Source of the DNA: Methylacidiphilum infernorum V4
Lineage (GTDB): Bacteria > Verrucomicrobiota > Verrucomicrobiia > Methylacidiphilales > Methylacidiphilaceae
Length of the DNA: 64,000 nt
Direction of reading: 5' to 3'
Assembly (NCBI RefSeq): GCF_000019665.1
Contig: NC_010794.1
Coordinates: forward strand, 558,001-622,000
Of this stretch, positions 53,029 through 61,434 are shown in pieces; positions within the stretch are counted from its first letter, which is position 1, and every line of letters starts with the position of its first letter. The notes beneath the pieces were generated by a model that had not been told where the DNA came from, did no database searches, and saw only the letters and a list, made by a program, of their open reading frames with translations. A program made the translations under genes and the position numbers.

Positions 53029-54777
53029 TTAGTCGGTCTCCGTTGTTTCCTTGTAGGTTGAGGGGATGCGTGCGGCGATTTCTCGACAAACTTCGTCTTC
53101 CGCCCTTCTAAAGGTGACATCCCGGATCAAAAGGGCGGTTGTAACAGAGGAAACGGCTATATCCAAGGGATCAAATGCGGGGGCAAAGGAGGACTCGGTC
53201 CGACTTCCGGAAATTTCTACGAGGTTCTTTGAGGATTTTGTCGAAACAAGCTTTACGGAAATACCGACCCTGCAAGCGGAATACATCAAGGCGTAGATCG
53301 ACATAAGCGATGAAACCCTCCCGTAGACGACGCAATCGACCCCAAGCCAATCCCCCAGGGTGGCCGGATCGGTTTTCTGTATATCCGACGCTTTCTTCCA
53401 TCCATGGGCTTTTAAAATGTTATCCGTGATATCTAGACTTTGAATGTCCCAATCTCTTTGAGCAAGGTAACAGGCTATGCCCCGGCGTAATCGATTGGCT
53501 ATAGTCCACCGGAGTTGGGCTCTTCTTTCTTTCGATCTCAAGGAGAGGGGAACGCCGTTAATAACGAAATGGCCTTGGGTTGCGTCATCAACGAAGGGGA
53601 GGATGGCGAATTTCTTGGGCCGTTCGATCGCAAGGAAAGCCGAAGTGGTGCACTTGAAATGCGAGGGATCCATGTCCAGGATGTAATCGAGCGTCTTTTT
53701 CTTGCCATGGGCAACGAAAGGTTTTTCGGGTAGAAAAAATCTCTGGGGTTCGGGTTTTTTTTCCTTTGCCGGCCAAGCCCTTGGAGGGGAGGTGAAATCA
53801 TTTTCAGGGGGGAAGTCTTCAAGGCGATCGTCCCCGGTATCGGCCGCAGGGTTTGCTAGCAAGGGTAAAGCCTTGGGGGAAATCTCTTCTTTGTCAGACT
53901 GGACCGGGTAAGCTTTCCTGGGTGAGAGGGGAATCCTTAGAGCGAGTTCCCGGCAGGCTTCATCTTCAGCCCTTCTCAAGTTGATGTCCCTTAAGGTCGA
54001 GAGGGTAAGCACCGAAGAGATGGCGATGTCGACAGGATCAAACCTGGGATTGACATCCATGTAGTTTCGGTTGACAGTTCCAGTGAACAGCACTTTGCCG
54101 GTCTTCGAGGAGAGGATTTTGACCGAAAGGTTGACTCGAATACCACTGCCCATAACAAGGTAAAACCTCTGGTAGGGATAGACTTCCCCATAGACTAGGC
54201 CGTCGGCTCCAAGCCATTTTCCAAGGATTTCAGGCTTCAGGGCCTTTAGAGAAGATTCAGTCCCGATGTTTTTTTCTAAAAGAATGCGGTCTATCGTGGA
54301 CAGGGCAACGGTTTCGAATTCTCTTGCGGATAGAAAACCATGGAAGACCCTCCTAGCCCTTTGGGCAAGGGTCCATCTCCAACTCTCGAGATCGTCTTTG
54401 CCCGGGCTTTCTACCTTGAGTCCATTGATCGAGAATTGAGAGTTTCCCTTGACTGTAAAGGGTAAGACCGCGATCTTTTGGGGAACATTTTGTTCGTAAT
54501 CCTCGGCAATTTTGACTTTGCACGAACCCGGATCGGCCTCGATCAGGTAGTCGTACCAATGTTTTTTCCCATGCGTAGAAGACCCAATTTCCTCTAGAAA
54601 AAGAGGCTGGTCGTCTTCGCCAGTCGGCTTGGAAGCAACATTCTGAATCGTAGCGGAACTCCCAGATTGAGAGAAAGGAAGGCTACCTGCTTTAAGGGGG
54701 AGCAGAGAGATATTTAAAGAGAAGAACAATAAAAAGCGGGGAAGCGGTGGCTTAAAAGCAAACCTTAAAGAGGACAT
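53029..54777 (-). CDS. Tandem-duplicated DUF799/GNA1162-like exported protein
   Basis: 582 aa with signal peptide (about 1-30). Two homologous halves: first (about 95-290) KIAVLPFTVKGNSQFSINGL, WTLAQRARRVFHGFLSAREF, LGKWLGADGLVYGEV, DPVDIAISSVLTLSTLRDIN, RRAEDEACRELALRIP; second (about 375-575) KFAILPFVDDATQGHFVING, WTIANRLRRGIACYLAQRDW, LGDWLGVDCVVYGRV, DPLDIAVSSVTTALLIRDVT, RRAEDEVCREIAARIP. Single-domain relatives such as neisserial GNA1162 are outer-membrane lipoproteins linked to envelope assembly. This one lacks a visible lipobox Cys. A two-domain version paired with a TPR gene is unusual. Confidence 0.75.
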   Translation of the reverse strand: MSSLRFAFKPPLPRFLLFFSLNISLLPLKAGSLPFSQSGSSATIQNVASKPTGEDDQPLFLEEIGSSTHGKKHWYDYLIEADPGSCKVKIAEDYEQNVPQKIAVLPFTVKGNSQFSINGLKVESPGKDDLESWRWTLAQRARRVFHGFLSAREFETVALSTIDRILLEKNIGTESSLKALKPEILGKWLGADGLVYGEVYPYQRFYLVMGSGIRVNLSVKILSSKTGKVLFTGTVNRNYMDVNPRFDPVDIAISSVLTLSTLRDINLRRAEDEACRELALRIPLSPRKAYPVQSDKEEISPKALPLLANPAADTGDDRLEDFPPENDFTSPPRAWPAKEKKPEPQRFFLPEKPFVAHGKKKTLDYILDMDPSHFKCTTSAFLAIERPKKFAILPFVDDATQGHFVINGVPLSLRSKERRAQLRWTIANRLRRGIACYLAQRDWDIQSLDITDNILKAHGWKKASDIQKTDPATLGDWLGVDCVVYGRVSSLMSIYALMYSACRVGISVKLVSTKSSKNLVEISGSRTESSFAPAFDPLDIAVSSVTTALLIRDVTFRRAEDEVCREIAARIPSTYKETTETD

Positions 54778-54988
54778 TGTTTATTATTATGCTTTTTTGT
54801 ACAAAAAAAAGAACAACAAAAGCCCGGGGGAAGCTTTATCTTCTAGAGCAGGACTAAAGTGTTGCCCCCTCTTTTAGAGCCTTTCCTTGGGGACTTGCCT
54901 GCCCATCCTTGAGTGCTGTAATCCATTTTCGGGACAGAAAAAGGCAAGTAAAGAAAAATTTTTTCTTTCCTTATGAATATGGAGATCT

Positions 54989-55978
54989 TTGCGATTATCT
55001 TTTCTCATGTTTCCTTCCTTTTTACTTTTGTTTTTTTCTCTTGGTCTTATCGGGCTTTCAGCTCTTCCCTTGGAAGATTTGAAAAAGGATGTTTTTACCG
55101 AGGATCGCAGGGCTATCCTTTCCATGGTAGGAAACTGGAAAGTGAGTTACCGTTTTAACGAGATTTTTTCTTTACACCCTTCCTACATCCTGCATCCTTC
55201 TTACCGGATTAAAGGATACGAAAAAGTCCTTCTCCTCGAAGACAAAGACCGACACATCAGCCTGCAGCACTTGCTGGTTGATCCCAACGGAACGGTGATC
55301 AAGCATTGGAGAGAGGATTGGGATTATGAAAAATTGAATTCTTGGAGTTACGAGGGAAACAACCGCTGGGAATCGGTTGTTTTGGATCCCGCTTTGGTGA
55401 AGGGTTGTTGGGTCCAGATGGTTTGGAACGTGGATGATGCGCCTCGTTATGCAGGCTATGGACGGTGGATACACCTAAAGGATTATTCAGAATGGACATC
55501 GAGTAGGCTGGGAAGACCTCTTCCCCGCAGGGAACAGTCTAGACGTTCAGATTATAATCTCATGGAATCGATCATGCACCAACTGGTTTGGCAGCAAGGA
55601 TGGATTATCCAGGAGGAAAACGATAAATGGGTTTACAACCCTTCAGAGCGATTTGCCTTGGCCAGAGAGATAGGAGTCATTATCTATGAGAAAGAACAGA
55701 AACTGGATTTTACTCCCGCCGACCGGTACATGCAAAAAACGGCCGACTTTTGGCAGGCCGTGCGTTCGGTATGGAAAAGCATCTTTGACGAATACCGGCA
55801 AGTCCAATATAAAGGGAAGGAATCGGGAAGAAAACTGGCTGAAAAATTGACCGGGGAGGCCCAAAGATACGATTCTAAAGCCGTATCCGGGGAAAATCTC
55901 CAGGCTTTAATCTTCTCCTGGATTAAAGAACACTACCTTTTAATTCCCGGAAAGGCCAAAAGTGAGCCTTCTCTGTAG
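54989..55978 (+). CDS. DUF6607-like exported protein
   Basis: 329 aa from a TTG at 54989 with GGAG 4 bases upstream; an ATG at 55007 has no ribosome site. A signal peptide (about 1-26) precedes a beta-rich domain: AILSMVGNWKVSYRFNEIFS, DRHISLQHLLVDPNGTVIKH, WREDWDYEKLNSWSYEGNNR, RYAGYGRWIHLKD, PLPRREQSRRSDYNLME. These match my memory of the DUF6607 family, whose function is unknown. The IS607 derivative lies 85 bp downstream. Confidence 0.7.
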   Translation: MRLSFLMFPSFLLLFFSLGLIGLSALPLEDLKKDVFTEDRRAILSMVGNWKVSYRFNEIFSLHPSYILHPSYRIKGYEKVLLLEDKDRHISLQHLLVDPNGTVIKHWREDWDYEKLNSWSYEGNNRWESVVLDPALVKGCWVQMVWNVDDAPRYAGYGRWIHLKDYSEWTSSRLGRPLPRREQSRRSDYNLMESIMHQLVWQQGWIIQEENDKWVYNPSERFALAREIGVIIYEKEQKLDFTPADRYMQKTADFWQAVRSVWKSIFDEYRQVQYKGKESGRKLAEKLTGEAQRYDSKAVSGENLQALIFSWIKEHYLLIPGKAKSEPSL

Positions 55979-56115
55979 TCCTCCATCTCTTGCCGCGGCC
56001 ATGGGCCCTTGGAAAAGAGGGATGGGGATGAACTTAAGCTCAAGCCCGGAAATCCAATAACAAGGAGCTAAACTCTAGTATTGCAAATAGTGCGTAATGG
56101 TATATTATGTAGGGC

Positions 56116-56625
56116 ATGGAAAGCACTATGAGCACGGGCCGGGTGGCCAAGCTGCTGGGGGTCTTGGTCAAGACCATGCAGCGATGGGAGCGTGAAGGCC
56201 GACTAATTCCTGCGGCGCGGACCGACAGCAACCGAAGGCTTTACACCGAATCACAGCTTCGTGATTTTCTCGGCCTGCGCCATGCGGTGTCCGAGCCGAC
56301 GCGGCTCATCATCGCCGATCGCTGGTATCCGAGCAGTCGCCTGTGTTTGGTTTGCGGGTGGAAGAACGAGGCGCTGACGCTCAAGGATCGGAGCTGGACG
56401 TGTCCCGAGTGCGGCACGCACCACGACCGCGACTTCAACGCGGCGCTCAACCTCAAACGGCTGGCAACCGCAACTGCCCTACCCGTGGCGAGTCCGTCTG
56501 GTAACAGCGGCACTGCGGCAGAGATGGTCTCTGCCGTAGTCGGGAAAGTTACGCCTGTCAGAGACGATTCCGTTGAGGAATCGGGGCAGGAAGAGAACAG
56601 TGCGCACCTTTGCGCACGTTTTTGA
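56116..56625 (+). CDS. Chimeric TnpA-HTH / TnpB-zinc-ribbon protein, copy 2
   Basis: 169 aa, same fusion as copy 1, with Ala to Val in the first HTH helix ([14 protein letters not shown]), Ser to Leu four residues on, and Ser to Leu inside the first zinc knuckle (CLVCG for CSVCG). All four zinc-binding Cys and the terminal [11 protein letters not shown] remain. The HTH changes are hydrophobic and may weaken DNA binding. The catalytic domains of both parents are absent, as in copy 1. Confidence 0.85.
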   Translation: MESTMSTGRVAKLLGVLVKTMQRWEREGRLIPAARTDSNRRLYTESQLRDFLGLRHAVSEPTRLIIADRWYPSSRLCLVCGWKNEALTLKDRSWTCPECGTHHDRDFNAALNLKRLATATALPVASPSGNSGTAAEMVSAVVGKVTPVRDDSVEESGQEENSAHLCARF

Positions 56626-56630
56626 TAGCA
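56463..56630 (+). ncRNA. Candidate orphan TnpB guide RNA (omega-RNA), copy 2
   Basis: Same tail as copy 1. Hairpins CGATTCC/GGAATCG (56565-56583) and GTGCGC-ACCTTT-GCGCAC (56600-56617, fully paired here, where copy 1 has G-U). The guide would begin near 56631 and cover the cynS start codon. Boundaries and function are inferred. Confidence 0.3.
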
Positions 56631-56636
56631 GCCAAA

Positions 56637-57077
56637 ATGAACCGTCATTTCATTAAAGAAAAGATAGAGAATGCAAAGGAAAAGAAAAAGCTTTCATGGG
56701 AAGAAATTGCCCGTCTGACGGGTATTTCTCCCGTCTTTTTAATTGCCGTCTGCCAGGGAAAGGCAACGGCGGACAAAAATCAAGCCGAGCGGTTGTGTGC
56801 CCTTCTTGAACTGGGACCGGAGATCGCCGATCAATTGCAAAAATGCGTGGATAGGAGTTGGGATAAACAAGTGCCAACCGATCCCGTTCTTTACAGGTTT
56901 TACGAGGCCTTTGGAGTTTACGGCGAGGCCCTTCGAGAACTCATCTGGGAGAAGTTTGGGGACGGAATTATGAGTGCCGTGGATATGGCTATATCTCTTG
57001 AAAGGGTAGATACGGCCATGGGACCAAGGGTAAAAATCACCTTGGATGGAAAGTTTCTTCCTTACAGGAAGGGATAA
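56637..57077 (+). CDS. cynS: Cyanase (cyanate hydratase)
   Basis: 146 aa from ATG 56637 (MNRHFIKEKIENAKEKKKLS). An N-terminal HTH-like domain (LSWEEIARLTGISPVFLIAV) is followed by the catalytic domain: VPTDPVLYRFYEAFGVYGEA and EKFGDGIMSAVDMAISLERV supply the Arg, Glu and Ser triad, then RVKITLDGKFLPYRKG. It converts cyanate and bicarbonate to ammonia and CO2 as a decamer. The start codon lies 6 bp from the IS607 derivative and has no clear ribosome site, so expression may depend on sequences in the element. A TTG within the element (56610) is in frame and could add nine residues. Confidence 0.94.
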   Translation: MNRHFIKEKIENAKEKKKLSWEEIARLTGISPVFLIAVCQGKATADKNQAERLCALLELGPEIADQLQKCVDRSWDKQVPTDPVLYRFYEAFGVYGEALRELIWEKFGDGIMSAVDMAISLERVDTAMGPRVKITLDGKFLPYRKG

Positions 57078-57167
57078 GGGGTTAATTTTTTTACTGGCCC
57101 CGGGTGCTTTTTTACCCTTTAGCGGTTATTGTTTAAAATACTCTTTTTTCAATAATCAGGCCGAAAT

Positions 57168-58589
57168 CTAGGCAACAGGAGGCCACTTGTCTTTCCAAGG
57201 AGAAACAAGTTCAAAAGCATAAGAGGCTCTAAGGGTCGTCAAGTCGTCCAAGTGCCTGCCCACGATTTGAAGACCCACCGGCAGGTTCGTCGATGTCCAT
57301 CCTGCGGGGACGGCCGCTGCGGGTTGGCCCGTCATGTTCATGATATAGGTAAAGGGGATCCAGGAAATGTGAGGGTTGGCCGGCTTTCCTTCGATGCAAT
57401 CCGGTCCCTGGAAAAAGAGAGAGAAAGGAGGAACGGCGGTAACGGGGCTTAGAAAAAGCTCATAGTTTTCCATGAGCTTGCTCATCTTGTAAACGAGCTC
57501 TCTCCTCAGTTTTAAAGCTTGGGAAAAATCTTCGGGAGTAAAATTTCTTTTGAGAAAATCGACGATATGGTGGCTGATTTTTTTTCGGTTTTCCTCGGCA
57601 GCCTTGCGAAGGGCAACGAGATCCGATCCAAAATAAACCAAGGTCAAATAAGCTTCGGAGGGATCGGGCCAGCCCGGATCGATTTCTTCAATTGTACAGC
57701 CGAGGTCTGTTTCGAAGAGTTCTACGGCTTTGGAAACGATTTGCTTGAGCTCGGAATCTACCCGGGCATAGCCGAGATCCAGACTGAAGGCGATTTTTAG
57801 TCCTTTTATATCCGCTTTCAAGCAATCTTCCCATGCGAATTCCGGCGGGGGAAGAGAATAGGGATCCGAAGAATCCGGGCCAGACAAGACCGATAACAAC
57901 AAAACCGCATCTTCCACGGTTCGACAAAGGGGACCGGCATGAGCAAAAAGTTCCCAGCTTTCAAAATCTCTTCCTCTCCCGATAGGCCAGGGGATCCTTC
58001 CCCGGGAAGGCTTGTATCCAAAAACTCCACAAAAAGAGGCCGGGATTCGAATCGAGCCTCCTCCATCGCTCCCCAGGGATAAAGGGCAAAGGCCGGCGGC
58101 AACCGCTGCAGCCGAACCTGAGCTTGAGCCGCCAGCCGTTAAATCCAACTTCCAAGGATTTCTTGTCGCCGGGAAAATGGGGTTGTGGCTGACCGCACTA
58201 AAGCCGAACTCGGGCATGTTAGTTTTACCGAGGATGATGGCCTTGGCTTCTTTGAGCCTTTTGACAAGAAGATGGTCTTCCTTGGCAACGTAATCCTTGA
58301 AGAGTAGAGAGCCACAAGTTGAAGGAAGAGAAACGATATCGAAATGGTCTTTAACGGTGATGGGAATGCCACATAAAGGAGAAAGGATGTTTCCGGAGAC
58401 AATCTCTTTTTCCAGCGCTTTAGCCTTTTCTTTTGCCGATTCAAGAGAAAGAACGGTAAAGGCATGGATAAGAGGGTCGATCTTTTCTATTCTTGTGGCG
58501 TATAGATCGACCAACTCGACCGGGGAAATCTCTTTTTTCTTAATGAGCTGACCCAGCTCGGAAGCGGTTTTTCTCCAAAGTTCTTTCAA
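57168..58589 (-). CDS. Amidase-signature family hydrolase
   Basis: 473 aa. The Ser-cisSer-Lys triad is visible: Lys in GIPITVKDHFD, cis-Ser in TAGGSSSGSAAAVAAGLCPL and the nucleophile in SLGSDGGGSIRIPASFCGVF. C-terminal blocks include AAVPAGWTSTNLPVGLQIVG. Members hydrolyse a wide range of amides; GatA is a paralogue, but this one has no gatB/gatC neighbour and is more likely catabolic. It is convergent with cynS. Confidence 0.9.
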   Translation of the reverse strand: MKELWRKTASELGQLIKKKEISPVELVDLYATRIEKIDPLIHAFTVLSLESAKEKAKALEKEIVSGNILSPLCGIPITVKDHFDIVSLPSTCGSLLFKDYVAKEDHLLVKRLKEAKAIILGKTNMPEFGFSAVSHNPIFPATRNPWKLDLTAGGSSSGSAAAVAAGLCPLSLGSDGGGSIRIPASFCGVFGYKPSRGRIPWPIGRGRDFESWELFAHAGPLCRTVEDAVLLLSVLSGPDSSDPYSLPPPEFAWEDCLKADIKGLKIAFSLDLGYARVDSELKQIVSKAVELFETDLGCTIEEIDPGWPDPSEAYLTLVYFGSDLVALRKAAEENRKKISHHIVDFLKRNFTPEDFSQALKLRRELVYKMSKLMENYELFLSPVTAVPPFSLFFQGPDCIEGKPANPHISWIPFTYIMNMTGQPAAAVPAGWTSTNLPVGLQIVGRHLDDLTTLRASYAFELVSPWKDKWPPVA

Positions 58590-59268
58590 GGGTTTTTAAG
58601 GACAATTTATCGCGGAAGCTAAAAAGAGTAAATACCGGTTATTGACTTCCATGGGCAAATTATAGGCAAAGTGAGGATCTACCGGCCTCGGCAGGAGCTT
58701 CCCGCCCTGCAGAAGCTCAACCCGACGGATCACCTGCCAGGGTTTTCCGCGGTGTAGCTATCTCCATCCAAGGAACCGCTACGGGAACCGCTTGGCATGC
58801 CTGCACCGCGGCCGCGGCGGCCATGCCGACCGGGTTGGCCCATGCAACCACAAGGTAAGGACCTGGGATTCGCAGGGACCCCCGTAAACACCGCGGAGCC
58901 GGCTGCCTGCGGTCCTTCTTGAGAGGTTTTCCTGTGGGAGCGGGAAGTCGGCCGATTGGAATTGATCTGGTGATGGGAGACGGCCGGCGACGCAGGGGAG
59001 CTGTTCGGGGAGGGGAGGCTCAAGGCAAGGGTCTTCTTCGGCGGCTGTCCGCCCAGCCGGAACGGCAAGCTACGTGTTCAATCGTGAGCGTCGGCCTGTA
59101 AATCCGATGTCGGCGTTTCAAAACCGACCGGTCAACCGGCAAGCCAGTCAGCCATGGCGATCCCGGTTAATCCGTTCAAAAAGCTTGAGCAGAAAGGAGG
59201 GACCCACTCAGCCGTAGGCAAGGTTGAGCACATTTTTAGCAACCGAGAGCTTCCATGAAGCTTGCCGG
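58590..59268. other. GC-rich relic region without intact gene
   Basis: 679 bp, of which about 58680-59170 is visibly richer in G+C than the surrounding genes. Frames on both strands are short and broken. One plus-strand reading near 58890 (TAEPAACGPS then stop) faintly resembles a TnpB tail, but I cannot support it. Palindromic bits such as GACCGGTC and CCGGTCAACCGG occur near 59125. It is probably a decayed foreign insertion. Confidence 0.4.
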
Positions 59269-60135
59269 TCATAAAAGGGTGACTACAGCAGAAATTAAAA
59301 AGCAGAGGGCCGCTACCAGCCTTTTAAAAAAAACGGCCGTTTGGCGAGAACCCTCTTCGGTTTTGATAAGAAAACCTAAAGCCCAAACGATAAATACCGA
59401 CCATATTCCCCTCAGGTTGTAAAGGATGTTGGTTTGAGTGGCATTCGCGCTGAAAAGGATGCCCAAGGCTACGCCAAGACCCTGGAGTCCCTGTATGAAG
59501 CTTCCAGAAAAAAGAGAAAAGGAGAAAAAAGGAGATTCTTTCCCCAGGAGGGGGACGAAGGTTAAAAAAGGCAGGGAAACGATGCCGCAAAAAAGATACA
59601 TGGCTAAGAGGAAAGTCGAAAGCGGTTCGTGGGAGGCTTGTTGAATGACCAGGTCGGAGCCGGCGAAAAGCAAAGAACAACCTACGGCAAAAACCAGCTC
59701 TTTACTCTTTTTGGACGACTTTACAACCGCTTCTTTCGGGGAAGGTTTGACCAAAAGGAAGAAACCGAGCAAAGAGAAAAGTATCGCCACGGCCAGCTTA
59801 GGTTCAAACTGATGACCTAGGAAAATCCAATCCATGAGAGCGATGAATAGGACTTTGCTCCCCATGATGGGGGTTATGACCGACACTTCGCAGTTGATAA
59901 CCGACAGGAAAAGAAGAACCTGTCCTAGGGCGCTCAGAACGGCCGCAACCAAGGGAAGGCCCCAATTGGACTTTGGGGTAAAAAAAAGGAAAGGCAAGGA
60001 CAATAAAGCGAAAAAGATATTGGTGATCAAGGCGGCTTGAAAAGCTTCCAAGGGTTTGTTGGTTCCTTTTTTTATAAGGAGGAAACCCACGGGTTGGATC
60101 ATGCTTGCAAGAAGAGGAAGAAGTATGGCGGCCAT
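59269..60135 (-). CDS. DMT-superfamily (EamA-like) transporter
   Basis: 288 aa from ATG 60135 (MAAILLPLLASMIQPVGFLL). About ten membrane helices in two EamA-like halves: VLSALGQVLLFLSVINCEVS and VITPIMGSKVLFIALMDWIF in the first, GLGVALGILFSANATQTNIL and YNLRGIWSVFIVWALGFLIK in the second. Substrate unknown; relatives move metabolites such as amino acids or nucleotides. Monocistronic. Confidence 0.8.
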   Translation of the reverse strand: MAAILLPLLASMIQPVGFLLIKKGTNKPLEAFQAALITNIFFALLSLPFLFFTPKSNWGLPLVAAVLSALGQVLLFLSVINCEVSVITPIMGSKVLFIALMDWIFLGHQFEPKLAVAILFSLLGFFLLVKPSPKEAVVKSSKKSKELVFAVGCSLLFAGSDLVIQQASHEPLSTFLLAMYLFCGIVSLPFLTFVPLLGKESPFFSFSLFSGSFIQGLQGLGVALGILFSANATQTNILYNLRGIWSVFIVWALGFLIKTEEGSRQTAVFFKRLVAALCFLISAVVTLL

Positions 60136-60276
60136 GGGTAGTGAACTCTCGCTAAACAATTAATCTTTATTAAAAGCGAGGAAAAAAAGGCTTTTTCAGC
60201 AGCTTGAAGCTTTAGGCTTGCTGCACGGGGAGCCCATCGGGTTCATTTCAAGGAGTTTTTAAAATATAAGAGAAGA

Positions 60277-60720
60277 TCAACCCCAGTTTTCAAGCTTATT
60301 TTTAAGAGCTTGGTTCATCAGTTCAAATCCCTCCTGAACCCTTGGCTTTATTGCCATCCAAAGGAAGGAGGGGAGAATCCCCTCGAACCGTTCCGTATGA
60401 AAAAAGCGGGTGGAAGTGGGAGTAGCTTCTAAAAGTTCAAGCTTGTGCATTCCCCTCAGCAGGAAGGGATGGATAAGATCACATTGCCAAAGGATCAGAG
60501 AGAGTGGATCTATCCGGAGCATCTTTCCTCTCATTAACACTGGAAATGAAGAGGGAGCATGGACTAAAAGCCAAAAGGGTTCACCGGGGAGAAGGTTTTT
60601 TATCCAAATTTTTCTTAAGAAAGGGTTCCACGCGGGAAAGGATTTAAAATCGGTGAGAGATTCCCAGATCTCTTCTTTTTTGGCTTTGATTTCGATCGAG
60701 GTGGATATTTCGTAGATCAT
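60277..60720 (-). CDS. SRPBCC/polyketide-cyclase-like ligand-binding protein
   Basis: 147 aa. START-like pattern: ISTSIEIKAKKEEIWESLTD, FKSFPAWNPFLRKI, FFHTERFEGILPSFLWMA and a long C-terminal helix (VQEGFELMNQALKNKLEN). Such small proteins bind hydrophobic ligands in an open cavity. It begins 15 bp after nrdG and is probably the last gene of the DUF302-nrdD-nrdG operon; no link to nucleotide reduction is known. Confidence 0.85.
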   Translation of the reverse strand: MIYEISTSIEIKAKKEEIWESLTDFKSFPAWNPFLRKIWIKNLLPGEPFWLLVHAPSSFPVLMRGKMLRIDPLSLILWQCDLIHPFLLRGMHKLELLEATPTSTRFFHTERFEGILPSFLWMAIKPRVQEGFELMNQALKNKLENWG

Positions 60721-60735
60721 GACTGGGAATGGGAC

Positions 60736-61434
60736 TCAATAATTTCTCAAGATGACCTTTTTGATCTGGAGGAGCGCATAATTTTTCCACCTTTGCGCTT
60801 CTTCCAACTCCAAAGGATGTTTCCTTTGATATGAAGAATCAACGAGGGGACCCAAGGGGAGAAATTTTTGCAAGACATACTTTTGAGCCCCGCCGATCTG
60901 CGCAACCATGACTTTAAACTCATCGAAGCTCAGATCTTCTTTTACTACCGTCGTTCGAAATTCATACTCGATTTTTCCCTGGAGGAGCAAGTCCAGGCTT
61001 TGGGCGATAGCTGAAGGATCGATTGAAGAGCTCGTTGCTTGTGGATACTTTTCCAGGGGAGCTTTAAAATCCATGGCTACGAAGTCGATCAATCGCTTTT
61101 GGATTAACCTTTCGAGGATTTCAGGGTGGCTTCCATTCGTATCGAGCTTAACCAAAAATCCCCTCTTTTTAACGAGGATAATGAAATCCTGGAGATCTTC
61201 CTGCAGGGTTGGCTCTCCACCCGTTATAACCACTCCCTCTATCTTTTCTTTACGGGAATCCAAAAATTCCAGGACCCCGGCTAGGGGCAATAATGGACCA
61301 TAATTTTCGGGAACTACCAGTTGCGGCACATAACAATAGGGGCAACGAAAGTTACATCCCTGGGTAAAAATAACGGCGGCTGTTTTTTCAGGGAAATCGA
61401 TCAAACTGAAAGGTTCAATGCCCCCTATTTTCAT
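60736..61434 (-). CDS. nrdG: Anaerobic ribonucleotide reductase activase (radical SAM)
   Basis: 232 aa. The radical-SAM cluster motif is in TQGCNFRCPYCYVPQL, followed by VITGGEPTLQEDLQDF. It installs the glycyl radical on NrdD using SAM and reduced flavodoxin or ferredoxin. Its start overlaps the nrdD stop by 20 bp, so the pair is translationally coupled. Some family members act on pyruvate formate-lyase instead, but the adjacent NrdD settles the partner. Confidence 0.92.
   Translation of the reverse strand: MKIGGIEPFSLIDFPEKTAAVIFTQGCNFRCPYCYVPQLVVPENYGPLLPLAGVLEFLDSRKEKIEGVVITGGEPTLQEDLQDFIILVKKRGFLVKLDTNGSHPEILERLIQKRLIDFVAMDFKAPLEKYPQATSSSIDPSAIAQSLDLLLQGKIEYEFRTTVVKEDLSFDEFKVMVAQIGGAQKYVLQKFLPLGPLVDSSYQRKHPLELEEAQRWKNYALLQIKKVILRNY

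Larger units (their letters stand above)
56064..56630 (+). mobile_element. Internally deleted IS607-family element, copy 2
   Basis: 567 bp, same length and ends as copy 1. GG (56064-56065) precedes AGCTAAAC, and GATAGCA ends at 56630. The right flank here is GC instead of GG, so either the right junction has mutated or the join was imperfect. There are eight differences from copy 1: four in the left end before the ORF, three amino-acid changes, one synonymous. It separates the cynS start codon from its native upstream DNA. Confidence 0.88.

Noticed and set aside
57078-57125. Possible terminator after cyanase
   Set aside because: T-runs are present but no stem longer than four pairs precedes them.
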